A stretch of 64,000 nucleotides of DNA from Desulfocapsa sp. (GCA_013792135.1 VMSP01000122.1:1-64000), one strand, 5' to 3'; shown: positions 38,957 through 48,257, counted from the stretch's first letter. A program made the numbers and translations. Notes: generated by a model not told the origin, from the sequence alone.

Positions 38957-39597
38957 AGTTTTTTATAGATACCGCCAATATTGATGAGATCAAGAAAGGT
39001 GTTGCCATGGGCATGGTCGATGGCGTCACCACCAATCCCTCGTTGATTGCCAGGGAAAAGAAGCCGTTTGAGGAGATTCTCAAAGAGATCTGTCAGGTGG
39101 TGGATGGCCCGGTCAGTGCCGAGGTGATCAGTCTTGAGGCGGATGGTATGGTCAAAGAGGCCAAAGTCCTTGCCGCCTTGAGTGATAAAATTGTGATCAA
39201 GATTCCCATGATTATGGAAGGGATGAAGGCTGTCAAGCAACTTACAGCCATTGGTATCAATACCAATGTGACTCTGGTGTTTTCAGCAGCGCAGGCGCTT
39301 CTGGCCGCCAAGGCTGGTGCCAGTTATGTCAGCCCTTTTGTCGGTCGGCTTGATGATATCGGCCAACATGGAATGGAGCTTATCAATGAGATCATGACAG
39401 TCTATCGTAACTACGAATACCAGAGTGAGGTTATTGTAGCCAGTGTAAGAAATCCACTTCATGTTATGGATGCGGCGATGATAGGTGCTGATATTGCCAC
39501 GATCCCGCTCAAGGTGATTGAGCAGATGGCCAAACATCCGTTAACCACCCTTGGTGTGGAACAGTTCCTGGCGGATTGGGAAAAAAGAACAAAGTGA
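38953..39597 (+). CDS. tal: Transaldolase (TalC/FSA type)
   Basis: A 214-residue short transaldolase, similar in size to fructose-6-phosphate aldolases. It moves a dihydroxyacetone unit in the non-oxidative pentose phosphate pathway. The Schiff-base lysine is in IVIKIPM, and the N-terminal motif [13 protein letters not shown] and TTNPSLIA are characteristic. Short TalC members act as transaldolase or as fructose-6-phosphate aldolase, and sequence alone does not decide here. It starts inside the end of the preceding YHS gene (ATGA overlap). Confidence 0.93.
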   Translation: MKFFIDTANIDEIKKGVAMGMVDGVTTNPSLIAREKKPFEEILKEICQVVDGPVSAEVISLEADGMVKEAKVLAALSDKIVIKIPMIMEGMKAVKQLTAIGINTNVTLVFSAAQALLAAKAGASYVSPFVGRLDDIGQHGMELINEIMTVYRNYEYQSEVIVASVRNPLHVMDAAMIGADIATIPLKVIEQMAKHPLTTLGVEQFLADWEKRTK

Positions 39598-39711
39598 TTC
39601 GTAACTAATCGTTCAATATTTATCTGAATCACACATGGTGCTCAAGAATATAATGGCATGAGAGTTCCGGGCGAGTGGCTATAAAAGTTCAGGGACCAAA
39701 AAGGGTGAAAA

Positions 39712-40401
39712 TTGGGAATAACTGGTAGAATGTTGTTGGTGGCAGCGGTGGCCATTCTGATTTATGGGCAGTCACTGGCCATGGCTGATATGTATACATA
39801 TGTCGATAATAAGGGGACGCGCTATTATACAAATGTCCCTGCTGCCGGCCAGTCCCGTCTGTATCAGCACGAAAGAGTTACAATCAGTAAACCGTCAAGT
39901 CGGTCGTTGCCTGAGGTACGGGTTGGTGGCCGGCGGAATTTCGGAAAAAATAATACCGCTTTCGACCAACACATCAAACAGAGCGGTTACCGTTATAATA
40001 TCGATCCTCGACTTATTAAAGCAATCATCAAGGCAGAGTCTGATTTTGATTGCTATGCCAGATCGGAGCATGGCGCCCAGGGCCTTATGCAACTCATGCC
40101 GGGCACAGCTAAAGATCTTAATGTCTCCAATCCTTTTGATCCGCGGGCCAATATTGATGGAGGAACCCGTTATTTTCGCACCATGCTGGATACTTTTAAC
40201 GGCAATATTCCCTTGAGTCTTGCTGCTTATAATGCCGGGCCAAATCTGGTGAAACGCACCAACGGAATACCCCAGATTCCTGAGACGGTAGAATATGTTC
40301 AGCGTGTACTCCTGCACTATAAAGGGTATAAAGGACTTGGACGTAAATTGTCCTCTGTAACCTCATCAGTGAGTGTGGGTGATCTGGTGATGGTTAGATA
40401 A
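39712..40401 (+). CDS. Lytic transglycosylase with DUF4124-like N-terminus
   Basis: A 229-residue periplasmic murein-cleaving enzyme. It has a signal peptide, a short DUF4124-type segment ([15 protein letters not shown], about 26-40), a Lys/Arg-rich linker and an SLT domain (about 85-215). SLT motifs are the catalytic glutamate in IKAESDFD, then [13 protein letters not shown] and LAAYNAGP. The start is uncertain: TTG at 39712 has AAGGGTG upstream, while ATG at 39730 lacks a clear site. The TTG start also adds the basic residue expected before the signal-peptide core. Confidence 0.9.
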   Translation: MGITGRMLLVAAVAILIYGQSLAMADMYTYVDNKGTRYYTNVPAAGQSRLYQHERVTISKPSSRSLPEVRVGGRRNFGKNNTAFDQHIKQSGYRYNIDPRLIKAIIKAESDFDCYARSEHGAQGLMQLMPGTAKDLNVSNPFDPRANIDGGTRYFRTMLDTFNGNIPLSLAAYNAGPNLVKRTNGIPQIPETVEYVQRVLLHYKGYKGLGRKLSSVTSSVSVGDLVMVR

Positions 40402-40432
40402 GAATTATCCTGTCTGTGTTGAGGAGTAAAAA

Positions 40433-40999
40433 ATGGATCAACTGGTGACGTTGCCAAATATATTGACCGGACTTCGTTTTGCCTTGATTCCTGTGCTCAT
40501 TGTCTTGTTTTCAGTAGAACAGACAACTACCATTGGCCTGGTGACTTTTTTTGTCTTTGTCTTTGCCGCGCTTACTGACCTTGTGGATGGTTATTTTGCG
40601 AGAAAATACAAGACGGAGACGACTCTTGGCAAGCTTATGGATCCCCTTGCCGATAAGGTGCTTGTTGCAACAGCTCTGATCATGCTTATTCCCATGGGAC
40701 GGGTGCCGGCCTGGGTCTGTCTGTTGATTATCTGCCGTGAGATCATTATTACTGGTTTCCGGGGGCTTGCCGCATCGACCGGTGTGGTAGTGGCAGCCGG
40801 ACAAATGGGAAAGATTAAGAGCAATTTTCAGTATTTTGGGATTGGGTTCCTGATCTTTCCTCTTGGTGTCCTGCCGGTTCCTTATCTCCATCAAATAGGC
40901 TTGATACTGCTCTATATCAGTTTGGTAATGGCTATCTGGTCGGGAATAGATTATTTTTATAATTTGCGAAATATATTCCAGGAAACAGTCAAACCATAA
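40433..40999 (+). CDS. pgsA: CDP-diacylglycerol-glycerol-3-phosphate 3-phosphatidyltransferase
   Basis: Makes phosphatidylglycerol phosphate at the inner membrane. The 188-residue protein has several hydrophobic helices and the CDP-alcohol phosphotransferase signature D-x2-DG-x2-AR-x8-G-x3-D-x3-D, seen as DLVDGYFARKYK then LGKLMDPLADK. The N-terminus (LPNILTGLRFALIPVL) is typical. GAGGAG precedes the ATG. It ends 135 bases upstream of tRNA-Leu, with MITE-like copy 3 between. Confidence 0.95.
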   Translation: MDQLVTLPNILTGLRFALIPVLIVLFSVEQTTTIGLVTFFVFVFAALTDLVDGYFARKYKTETTLGKLMDPLADKVLVATALIMLIPMGRVPAWVCLLIICREIIITGFRGLAASTGVVVAAGQMGKIKSNFQYFGIGFLIFPLGVLPVPYLHQIGLILLYISLVMAIWSGIDYFYNLRNIFQETVKP

Positions 41000-41044
41000 G
41001 AGAGGTGTATCCATTTCTCTTGACAGGTGAGGACAAGGACGGTA

Positions 41045-41119
41045 TTAAGCCGTGTAAATAAATAGCATGACCATTTGGATATTCAGAGTGGCATTTAAGT
41101 ATCCGTAACGGTCCTTAAG
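41045..41119 (+). repeat. MITE-like repeat, copy 3 (internally deleted)
   Basis: About 75 bp between pgsA and tRNA-Leu. The ends TTAAGCCGTG and CCGTAACGGTCCTTAA match copies 1 and 2, and the left 50 bp aligns with them. The inner palindrome CGAAATA...TATTTCG is missing. Confidence 0.75.
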
Positions 41120-41133
41120 TTGTAGCTTTTATC

Positions 41134-41220
41134 GCCGGAGTGGTGAAACTGGTAGACGCACGGGACTCAAAATCCCGCGGGAGCAATCCCATGTCGGTTC
41201 GATTCCGACCTTCGGCACCA
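41134..41220 (+). tRNA. tRNA-Leu (anticodon CAA)
   Basis: An 87-base gene with encoded CCA. The acceptor stem pairs GCCGGAG with CTTCGGC. The anticodon stem-loop is CGGGA-CTCAAAA-TCCCG with anticodon CAA. The long variable arm (about GGGAGCAATCCC) marks a class II tRNA, and the T-arm is TCGGTTCGATTCCGA. The 3' end is the attachment site of the integrated element. Confidence 0.96.
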
Positions 41221-41222
41221 AT
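41204..41222 (+). repeat. attL, left attachment repeat
   Basis: TCCGACCTTCGGCACCAAT, the 3' end of tRNA-Leu plus two bases. It recurs at 51932-51950 with one mismatch (T to C). Confidence 0.85.
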
Positions 41223-41285
41223 TGTCAAACAAGTTCTTGTTTTTATTGAATAAAATGCGTAACCGGTTCGCCGGTTGCACATTGT

Positions 41286-41317
41286 CTTACACACTTCTTA
41301 CACAAAGTCGAGTGTGC
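41286..41317 (+). promoter_or_regulatory. Left arm-type site of the element
   Basis: CTTACACACTTCTTACACAAAG and the following bases (41286-41309) are repeated in the same direction at 51829-51852 with two mismatches. The adjoining TCGAGTGTGC (41308-41317) is the exact reverse complement of 51855-51864. The position just inside each attachment site suggests recombinase binding sites. Confidence 0.6.
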
Positions 41318-41335
41318 CAACCCAAAAGGCGGCAC

Positions 41336-42754
41336 ATGATGAACCTTCCTTATCTCCTCAAAAGTAGCACTTCTTCCCGATTTTATTTCCGCATTGTTGT
41401 TCCTCAAAAATTGAGGTATCGTCTCGGCCAACGCGAGATTAGACGATCTCTACAGACTACCGACCAGCGCACTGCCATTTTACGATGTCTTGCGCTTGCT
41501 GACTATTGGAAATCTTCTTTCGAGGAGCTCAAAATGAAGTATGATGACGACCCTACATTCATAGGATTGACCTTAAAAGGCTTTAAAACAAGCGCTGACG
41601 GATTCACAGCAGATGAGATTAACCTTGACCCTGACAACCTTGGAGAAGACACTAAGGCACTCAACTGGCTTCGAGAAAAGTGTGCCCAAGGTCAACCAAA
41701 TCTACCGACTCAAGTAATAGCACAACCCTCGGATAAACTCTTATCCGTTGTCGTAGACCAACTGGCAGCCGAGCGAGTGGACGTCGGTCGCTGGCGGCCA
41801 GCAACTGAAAAGGAAATGAAAGCCTCATATGGTCAAATGATCGGCTTGCTTGGAGATCGAGCACTTGAGACGGTCAGCCGACAAGATGCGAACCGACTAC
41901 TGAAAACCTTGAAAAGTATGCCATCTCCTCACGGTGGCAAACTGTCAGTGTCGATGATCAACAAAAAAATTGGGTCAATGTCGAGCTTGTATAAATACGC
42001 CATCCAAAACCAACTTGCGACCTTTAATCCGTTCAAGGACTTGCAACAAGAGACACACATCCGAGTTGACCAGGAACGCGACGCCTATACAGACCAAGAA
42101 TTATTAGTACTTTTTGAACCAAGGCACTTTGTTCCAGACAAGTCAAAGCCATCGCGGTTCTGGATACCGGTCTTGATGGCCTTTACTGGTGCTCGACCTG
42201 GAGAACTAGCACAACTGACTGTCGATGATATTATTAAGGTCGACGGCATTGACTGCATGTCGATCAACGAAAACCACCAAGTCAAGACAGTCAATGCCTT
42301 AAGAACAATACCACTATTAGATCGAGTTAAATTTTTAGGTTTTTTCCGTTTTGTTGAGGAACGCCGAACGGCGATTGACAAGGCAAAAAGCAAAGATCGT
42401 CGGCTTTTTTCTGAACTTAATAGTGACCGATCCAAACCGGCGGGAGCCGTATCCTCTTGGTGGAACGAAACCCATCAAACAGAATGCAATGTTGAGAGCA
42501 CACAAACTGTTACTAGCGGTCGAGTCCAACGGATTCGGAAAGTGTCACTGTACTCAATTCGACATAACGTTCAAACAATATTTCGGACAGCTGGTATTGC
42601 AGAGACAGTCGCTGCAGAGATTGTCGGCCATGAAAAAGGGAAGACGACGTATGGCCGGTATGCCAAAAGCGGAGAACTAAAGCTACTAATTGAAGCGATT
42701 AACACATTACAGTACATCGGTGTCTTGAACCATGTTAGGAGCTGGCCGAAATGA
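41336..42754 (+). CDS. int: Tyrosine recombinase (integrase) at the left end
   Basis: A site-specific recombinase of 472 residues that probably inserts the element into tRNA-Leu. The first part (YLLKSSTSSRFYFRIVVP, RREIRRSLQT-like) is an arm-binding/DUF6538-type N-terminal domain. A SAM-like core-binding region follows (about 150-250), then the catalytic domain with FTGARPGELAQL (Arg), YSIRHN (the HxxR box, with Tyr for the first His), VGHEKG and the nucleophile region TTYGRYAK. I start it at 41336, because AAGGCGG precedes two ATGs and the upstream residues would lie over the arm site. The stop overlaps the DUF927 gene (ATGA). Confidence 0.88.
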   Translation: MMNLPYLLKSSTSSRFYFRIVVPQKLRYRLGQREIRRSLQTTDQRTAILRCLALADYWKSSFEELKMKYDDDPTFIGLTLKGFKTSADGFTADEINLDPDNLGEDTKALNWLREKCAQGQPNLPTQVIAQPSDKLLSVVVDQLAAERVDVGRWRPATEKEMKASYGQMIGLLGDRALETVSRQDANRLLKTLKSMPSPHGGKLSVSMINKKIGSMSSLYKYAIQNQLATFNPFKDLQQETHIRVDQERDAYTDQELLVLFEPRHFVPDKSKPSRFWIPVLMAFTGARPGELAQLTVDDIIKVDGIDCMSINENHQVKTVNALRTIPLLDRVKFLGFFRFVEERRTAIDKAKSKDRRLFSELNSDRSKPAGAVSSWWNETHQTECNVESTQTVTSGRVQRIRKVSLYSIRHNVQTIFRTAGIAETVAAEIVGHEKGKTTYGRYAKSGELKLLIEAINTLQYIGVLNHVRSWPK

Positions 42755-44559
42755 GCAAAGATTATAGAGCAACAGTGGACGGCAAGGAACTACAACTCGT
42801 AGAACCGAGTGCTGATACAGTACCGTGGGCCGATGCAGTGCTGCCGGAAGGCTATGTGATTAACGAGCGCGGACTCTTCTTCGTGGTCAATGAAGACTCA
42901 TATGGCATGGTAGCACAGGCCCCATTATGGTTCAACCGACAGCGAGTGAATATTGAGAGTGGACAATCGCAATTTGAGATTTGCTATCTTGCGGATGGAA
43001 CAGTTCAGTCGATAATGATAGATCGGGAAGATCTGCATACACAAAAGTGGTTCGTACACCTCGGCGGTTTGCATAAGTTTCCAGTGCCACCGAGTCAGAG
43101 TAAAGGGCTGAGGATGTACTTATGGGAAGCAGATCAAGTCTGTACAAAAGTGACATTTTACTCACCGACGTCCGGTTGGAAAAAGTATCCTGACGGGAAA
43201 ACGGAGTTTGTGCCTTTCGGAAAAATTGAAGTTGATCCCGTAGGAGACGGTATCAAACAGCGGTTTGCGCAGTTAAAAAGTAAAGGCGACGAAAGTGTGT
43301 GGCTGAGCACGGTGATACCTGTTTTAGTGAAAAATCCTTTGGCGTGTGTCCCGTTTGCTGCATCACTCGCGGCACCATTATTGGAAATTGTGCAAGTTCC
43401 AAACTGCGTTGTAGACGTTTTTCATACAAGCGGTTCTGGAAAAACAGTGGCTTGTATTATGGCTATGAGCATCTGGGGTAATGGTGAAAAATTAAAGCTA
43501 AATTGGGATACGACGGCGGTCGGACTGGAACAGAACGTCGCAGCTTTTACGTGTTTGCCCCAATTCTTTGATGAATCGCAGTTGAATCAAAATCCCAAGA
43601 TGATCGGCACGGCGGTTTACAACGTCGCCAACGGTATGGGAAAAGTTCGAGGAGCGGCAGGCGGAGGAACCCAGATTACCCGACAGTGGAAGACGTGCCT
43701 ACTCTCAACAGGCGAGGCGTCACTTTTAGAGCTGATACCCACCGTTTACGCAGGTCTGGACGCGCGAATCGTCCCCGTCCCAGGTATGACACTGGAAGGT
43801 ATGAACGGTGCAGAGGTGCAAGTCCTAGAATCAACGATCCATAATAATTTCGGATGGATCGGGCCTAAGTGGATAGACTTCCTAAAAAGTAATGACGCTC
43901 AAGACCTGGTACGGAGACAACTTCTTATTGAAAAAGAGCTGAAACGCATGGTGAGTGATACGGACAAACTTCAACAGCGCAAAGCAAGTGCGTACTCGGC
44001 AATGGTACTATCGATAGACCTACTTTCGAACGTTATACCGGAATATGCAGACAGTCTTGAAGCCATACATTTCAATTTGATGGAGCACTGGAAAAACATC
44101 TCTGAAAGTCACTTGGAAGCCCAAATTGCGCAAGAAGCGTTGTGTGTGCTAATGGACTTTTATTCAACGCATGAGGCGGAATTTAGTAACGAAAAGGACT
44201 GGGGTAAACGGCTCGGCAAGATACGTGACGGAAAATTAATGTTCCTAAAGAAAACGTGGGATTCTGCACTGATGACTGGTCGAACTAAGTTTTCTCCTGA
44301 GAATATCGTAAGAGAATTCGTAACGCGGAAATGGCTCGAGTTGGATGGAGACGGACAACCGAACCCTAGAGTATCGTGGGGTAGCTCCAATAGCAAAGCG
44401 CGGGTTTATATTTTAACCGCATTAGCGGAGAGAGAATATCAAGACAAGTTTAAGAATAAAGACTTGTCATCAAAAGAAGATCTTCTTTATGACCTAAGTG
44501 AAAAAGAATTTCTTAGAAATGAGGAATTTAACAAAAAGAACAATAATGAGACTATTTGA
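42751..44559 (+). CDS. DUF927-type ATPase/helicase of mobile elements
   Basis: A 602-residue protein related to the DUF927 family found in phages, plasmids and integrative elements, often as a replication or primase-associated ATPase. Walker A is FHTSGSGKTVA (about residue 225-235) and Walker B is PQFFDESQL (about 272). An arginine-rich segment follows (about 325-345, GLDARIVPVPG). The usual DUF927 region (about 130-420) is covered; the N-terminus may add a primase-like or template-binding part. It overlaps the integrase by four bases, so it is co-expressed. A replication role for the excised element is inferred. Confidence 0.78.
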   Translation: MSKDYRATVDGKELQLVEPSADTVPWADAVLPEGYVINERGLFFVVNEDSYGMVAQAPLWFNRQRVNIESGQSQFEICYLADGTVQSIMIDREDLHTQKWFVHLGGLHKFPVPPSQSKGLRMYLWEADQVCTKVTFYSPTSGWKKYPDGKTEFVPFGKIEVDPVGDGIKQRFAQLKSKGDESVWLSTVIPVLVKNPLACVPFAASLAAPLLEIVQVPNCVVDVFHTSGSGKTVACIMAMSIWGNGEKLKLNWDTTAVGLEQNVAAFTCLPQFFDESQLNQNPKMIGTAVYNVANGMGKVRGAAGGGTQITRQWKTCLLSTGEASLLELIPTVYAGLDARIVPVPGMTLEGMNGAEVQVLESTIHNNFGWIGPKWIDFLKSNDAQDLVRRQLLIEKELKRMVSDTDKLQQRKASAYSAMVLSIDLLSNVIPEYADSLEAIHFNLMEHWKNISESHLEAQIAQEALCVLMDFYSTHEAEFSNEKDWGKRLGKIRDGKLMFLKKTWDSALMTGRTKFSPENIVREFVTRKWLELDGDGQPNPRVSWGSSNSKARVYILTALAEREYQDKFKNKDLSSKEDLLYDLSEKEFLRNEEFNKKNNNETI

Positions 44560-45660
44560 CAATAAAATATATATTATCAATAACATGTGTCGTGTCTACT
44601 CCATGTCTATAAGTGTCTACTCTGTCTACAAAGAGAAGACGGTCTAATCATCAAGATATGTCATCCCATAAAAAATGTGTGTTGGTGAATGTGGAAAGGT
44701 GTTTGTGATGAAAAAGAGTTCATTTTGCTCTTCGCAGTGAAGTTATTAGGAATCCGGCGCGTCGTTTTTTTTATGGCCGGTTATTACTTTACGACGTAGC
44801 TCCTTCCTCGAAAAATATGCTTTGTATACCCTGCTTTAGCAAGGCAGCTCCACGTCGACTTTGGAAACTTTACGATGTAGGATTCTTGAGGCTAGAGTGC
44901 AAAGAAAGCTGAGTCTGTCACGATAAGGCAAAAGAGATGTTGGTGGCGATGGTGGCACGGCGGAGAGTGCGAAAGGTGCTTGGGCTGACGAAAGAGGAGG
45001 ATATCGGTCTCTACATGGATTTTTTTGTTTTTTAGGCGAGAGCGCGTTCTAAAGTTTTTTTGTTGTTGCTATTGCTGAGTATTGCGTTTTTTGCCGGAGC
45101 TGCCGACCATGAAAAAATGAGGCGCAGGTAAGTCGACTCAGTAGTTATCATATATTGTGTTTGTTTTTTGGTCTTCCGTCTATTTGTATTCTTGTGCTTC
45201 CAAACTTAGCCCCAGTCTTCATCAAGTGCGCTTCGCACGCCTCACCGCTCGATACTAAAGGACATTAGCTGGTTACAGCAGGCTCCCCGCGCCAAGGCAC
45301 ACAGTACAGGGAAGCGTGGCTCGTGTCTGGGTGTAGCATACAAGGAGCCAACAGATCCGCGCGCACGCGCGCGTATTATCGAAACCCTTAGTGCACGTAT
45401 TTCCGCGCCGCGTCTAAGGGGTAGGTTTTTGTAGGCTTTCTTCTAGCTCGTGAGCCGCTCACCGCCACCGTCCCGAACGTCACCCAGATGCCGCCACTTT
45501 TGGAGTGGCGCTGGTCTCCGTTGCGGTGGAACGGTGGCTGCGGCGGCTATCGGCTAGAACTGGATAGATGTCGAGAATATATCATCGATAATATCGACGG
45601 TATTCATGATAGATGAAAGATCAAGAGTACTCGCCCTAGTATAAATCGAGAAGAAATAGG
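44560..45660. other. 1.1-kb non-coding region, candidate replication origin or control region
   Basis: No gene of normal size is supported. Near the left side, TGTCTA occurs four times at 44593, 44604, 44614 and 44623, spaced 9-11 bases, like iterons. ACTTTACGACGTAG (44786-44799) recurs as ACTTTACGATGTAG at 44867-44880. An alternating purine-pyrimidine stretch of 16 bases lies at 45358-45373. A small frame at 44937-45035 (32 codons, RBS AAGGCAAAAGAG) encodes MLVAMVARRRVRKVLG and could be a short protein. The position after the replication-type ATPase suits an origin, but this is inference. Confidence 0.45.
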
Positions 45661-46053
45661 CTATAAACTAAATTTGTGTGAAATATCTTCTATTGCTTTG
45701 AATGATTTTTCCAACCTAGCAAATACAAATTTATTAATCTCCATGAAGCTGGCTTGGTGTGTGCTAGAACCCTTTTTTATCAGGGGAGAAGGAAAAGGTT
45801 TTTTAGAGTAACCAGAAATTATAAATCCTTTAAGCCCGTCGTTTTCATTGAGTAATGAGGACACATCAATTATTGCCTTTTTAGGCATTAACTCTTCTTT
45901 TATGTGAATTTCGCAGTTGCGGTCTAGCTTGAAAGGGAAAGTCATACAGGCTAGTGTTGAATTAAATAAGGGTCTGAAGGGATTAACTTTTCTTGCTTTT
46001 GCCATTGCTTTTTCAGCTTCAATTGATGCAGGAAGTGTATAAGCAATTGTCAT
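45661..46053 (-). CDS. Unknown protein, third gene of the AT-rich operon
   Basis: A 130-residue, AT-rich gene. No family recognised, no signal peptide and no membrane segment. The N-terminus (MTIAYTLPASIEAEKAMAKARKV) is basic and helical, the middle has a beta-rich part (CEIHIKEELMPKKAIIDVSS), and the C-terminus is a predicted helix (FARLEKSFKAIEDISHKFSL). Its ATG overlaps the stop of the gene upstream (ATGA), so the products are likely made together. The function is unknown. Confidence 0.65.
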   Translation of the reverse strand: MTIAYTLPASIEAEKAMAKARKVNPFRPLFNSTLACMTFPFKLDRNCEIHIKEELMPKKAIIDVSSLLNENDGLKGFIISGYSKKPFPSPLIKKGSSTHQASFMEINKFVFARLEKSFKAIEDISHKFSL

Positions 46054-46574
46054 TTTATCTCTCTAATACTTGGAATGTCTAACTGTCTAATGGCATCAAC
46101 CGATAGATCATGTTCAATCTTGAATATTTCAGCAATATCCGATGACGTAAATTCAATTTTAGTTGCTTCGAACAATATTTTTATGTCTTTTATTGTTTCG
46201 AGATCCAGCTTTTTTAATGGCGAATATGCATAGTGCGTTGCTTCATTAAGAAAATCCTCATCGGATAACTGGCCTGACAAATATGCAATATAAGTTCCAT
46301 TATAATCTTGAGTTAATTTTAAGGACCTAATGGCAGTAGTTAATACATTAAGAATTCTTTCAAATTCAAAAGATACTTTAGATGTGAATCGAGAAACAGT
46401 GTCACTAAAGACTAAATTATCATTAAGAAACACGGACAACACACCATCAGTATGTGAGCAAGAAGAGATTAAATTGCCATGCTTTGTAACAGGTTGCGGT
46501 AGTGTACTGACATTATCAAGTATATAATAACGACTGCTTGGCAAGCTGCATGTTGTATATTCAGATTGTTTCAT
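46050..46574 (-). CDS. Unknown protein, second gene of the AT-rich operon
   Basis: A 174-residue, AT-rich gene with no recognised family. The first 70 residues look beta-rich (SSRYYILDNVSTLP, DGVLSVFLNDNLVF), then mostly helices (FEFERILNVLTTAIRSLKL, LDLETIKDIKILFEATK). The protein looks soluble and acidic. It lies 10 bases downstream of the DUF3467-like gene and overlaps the next gene by four bases, which makes a tight three-gene unit. Confidence 0.65.
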   Translation of the reverse strand: MKQSEYTTCSLPSSRYYILDNVSTLPQPVTKHGNLISSCSHTDGVLSVFLNDNLVFSDTVSRFTSKVSFEFERILNVLTTAIRSLKLTQDYNGTYIAYLSGQLSDEDFLNEATHYAYSPLKKLDLETIKDIKILFEATKIEFTSSDIAEIFKIEHDLSVDAIRQLDIPSIREIK

Positions 46575-46584
46575 TGCTTTGCTA

Positions 46585-46899
46585 TTATTTTGTCGCTAAT
46601 TCAGCCTGTTCTGACATTTGAATGAGCCATTTACCAATATTTTTTGCGACCTCAGGAGTTAATAGTAATAGTGCTTGTAGTTCCCTATTAAACGTTTTTA
46701 TATGCATTTCTGGCTGCATTGGAATACCGGATTCGTTAATTACTAGCTCATGATCAGACGTTATTTTAGCTGTTTCAGTAAAAATTTCACATTGAACGAA
46801 GCCAGTGGGAGATAAACCGCCTACAACACCAGTTATGGGACAAGTCACGTAATTTTTCGATTTCGTGTATTCTATTTTCATTGTTTGCGTTTTTAGCAT
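46585..46899 (-). CDS. DUF3467-like small protein, first gene of the AT-rich operon
   Basis: A 104-residue protein whose end (LLLLTPEVAKNIGKWLIQMSEQAE) resembles the C-terminal helix of DUF3467 proteins, and whose start (KNYVTCPITGVVGGLSPTGFVQCEIFTE) fits a small beta-sheet domain. This match is by eye and weak. The start at 46899 has AAGG upstream; an ATG at 46881 is also possible. A palindrome at 46991-47014 lies upstream. Function unknown. Confidence 0.6.
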   Translation of the reverse strand: MLKTQTMKIEYTKSKNYVTCPITGVVGGLSPTGFVQCEIFTETAKITSDHELVINESGIPMQPEMHIKTFNRELQALLLLTPEVAKNIGKWLIQMSEQAELATK

Positions 46900-46990
46900 A
46901 ATATATGTACCTTATTCTCTGGAATTTTATATTGTTTTTTTTAACAATAGCATATCAGACCATTTAAGCAAGTGATAACAAGTTTTTGGT

Positions 46991-47014
46991 ATAACATTCC
47001 AATGTGAATGTTAT
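46991..47014. promoter_or_regulatory. Operator-like palindrome upstream of the AT-rich operon
   Basis: ATAACATTC and its exact complement GAATGTTAT, separated by six bases. It lies 92 bases upstream of the first gene of the AT-rich operon and could be the binding site of a dimeric repressor. Confidence 0.5.
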
Positions 47015-47078
47015 ATCGAATAACAGCATTTCGGCCATTCTCTCAAGTTTGAGTTTTCTACGAGACTCGGAGACAACA

Positions 47079-47113
47079 AAAGCCGGTGAGTCTATTCAAG
47101 TCTCACCGGCTTT
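47079..47113 (-). terminator. Intrinsic terminator of the four-gene leftward operon
   Basis: A perfect 12-bp stem (AAAGCCGGTGAG with its complement) and 11-base loop. Read leftwards it is followed by a T-rich tail (TTTTGTTGT), 23 bases beyond the stop of the last gene (47136). Confidence 0.82.
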
Positions 47114-47135
47114 CTTACCTCTCAGACAATCACGA

Positions 47136-48257
47136 CTAGAGGCCTGGAATTTTCTTAACTTCTCTCGATACCGCAACAGCCAAGAGATACAATTTATCAA
47201 ACTCTGCCTTCTGCTGGTCCTTCTTCTCTGCCGTTTCTGGCCGCTGATTTACGCCTTCTGTGATTGATTTCGTTTTTTTCAGTTTTAGTACGCTCATGGC
47301 ATCGCCTCTTTGCCTCAATTTAGGTTTAAGGATGTCTGCCGCTTTATCCACAGGTACCGCCGCCATACCCTTAGCCTTTTCGTGAAGATGCTTGAGGTCT
47401 TCATGCTGTCTGTTAATGTGGGCCGCGATCTCAACTGGCATTTCTTCGGCTGCGTAGGTTTTGACTGCCGATGACTCTGAAAGCGTAAATTTATCTCGGT
47501 TGCTGTTTAGTCTGATCGTTGATCCTTCCGTTACTATTTTGTTTTCAACTGTATCACGAACGGCTGCCGGTAACACTGACAGTTTCTCTTCGATACCTCG
47601 TGCCATACGACCCGCTTCGTGATCTGAAAGACCTGCATAGGCTTTCGGCTCCATCGCAAATAACGACTCTACCACTCTGTTGACCGGCGAACCGAGAGGA
47701 CCCAAATGCGTACCAAAATTGGCCATACTGTCACGGAATGGCCCAGTCGTCTTTTCCCACTCTTCAGGTGTGCTGTTTTTCTTTGCTACTTCCATCAAAG
47801 TCTTAATCAGTGCAAAAGAAGCCGCAAAGATACCGCCGATCTTGACACTGCTGGACAAAGACGGCGTTTCGACTCCAGCACTCGACAAACCAACTTTAGC
47901 GGCGATTGCCATGCCTCCGAGCCGCATAACATCTGCGAAACCAAATTTTCCATCTGCTCCGGTAATCGAAAAAAGTGTGCTCATCATCCCGGCCTTGTGT
48001 TCTTGTGTCACGGTACTACCTCCTGAAGGTGGGTTTAACTGATCATCTGTTGACTTGCTTTTAGTCTTGTTCATGTGGTCTTTAGTTAAGCGAATAGCGG
48101 TATGAACAGCCATACCGCCGAGTACCAGCCAAAAAGCTGAATCGCTGTACCTCAGCATCGCGGAGCCTAGACTACCGGTTAAGTGTTGACGGTTCTCATC
48201 TTCAGCGTGCCGTTGTTTCTCGTGCTGCCCGTCTTCGACTTCGTTATTTTTTTGCAT
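47136..48257 (-). CDS. Unknown protein with hydrophobic segments (last of four)
   Basis: A 373-residue protein with no recognised family. A polar, charged N-terminus (about 1-35) precedes a hydrophobic segment (FWLVLGGMAVHTAIRL, about 42-58). A glycine/alanine-rich middle has two more weak segments (about 120-165, IGGIFAASFALIKTLMEV), and the C-terminal half is basic and helical. It could be a peripheral or integral membrane protein. The start overlaps the end of the upstream gene by 14 bases. GACGAGGA lies before the ATG. Confidence 0.65.
   Translation of the reverse strand: MQKNNEVEDGQHEKQRHAEDENRQHLTGSLGSAMLRYSDSAFWLVLGGMAVHTAIRLTKDHMNKTKSKSTDDQLNPPSGGSTVTQEHKAGMMSTLFSITGADGKFGFADVMRLGGMAIAAKVGLSSAGVETPSLSSSVKIGGIFAASFALIKTLMEVAKKNSTPEEWEKTTGPFRDSMANFGTHLGPLGSPVNRVVESLFAMEPKAYAGLSDHEAGRMARGIEEKLSVLPAAVRDTVENKIVTEGSTIRLNSNRDKFTLSESSAVKTYAAEEMPVEIAAHINRQHEDLKHLHEKAKGMAAVPVDKAADILKPKLRQRGDAMSVLKLKKTKSITEGVNQRPETAEKKDQQKAEFDKLYLLAVAVSREVKKIPGL

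Noticed and set aside
45058-45120. Hydrophobic leader-like frame in the non-coding region (ending MRRR)
   Set aside because: An in-frame stop lies just before it and no start codon other than TTG is available.
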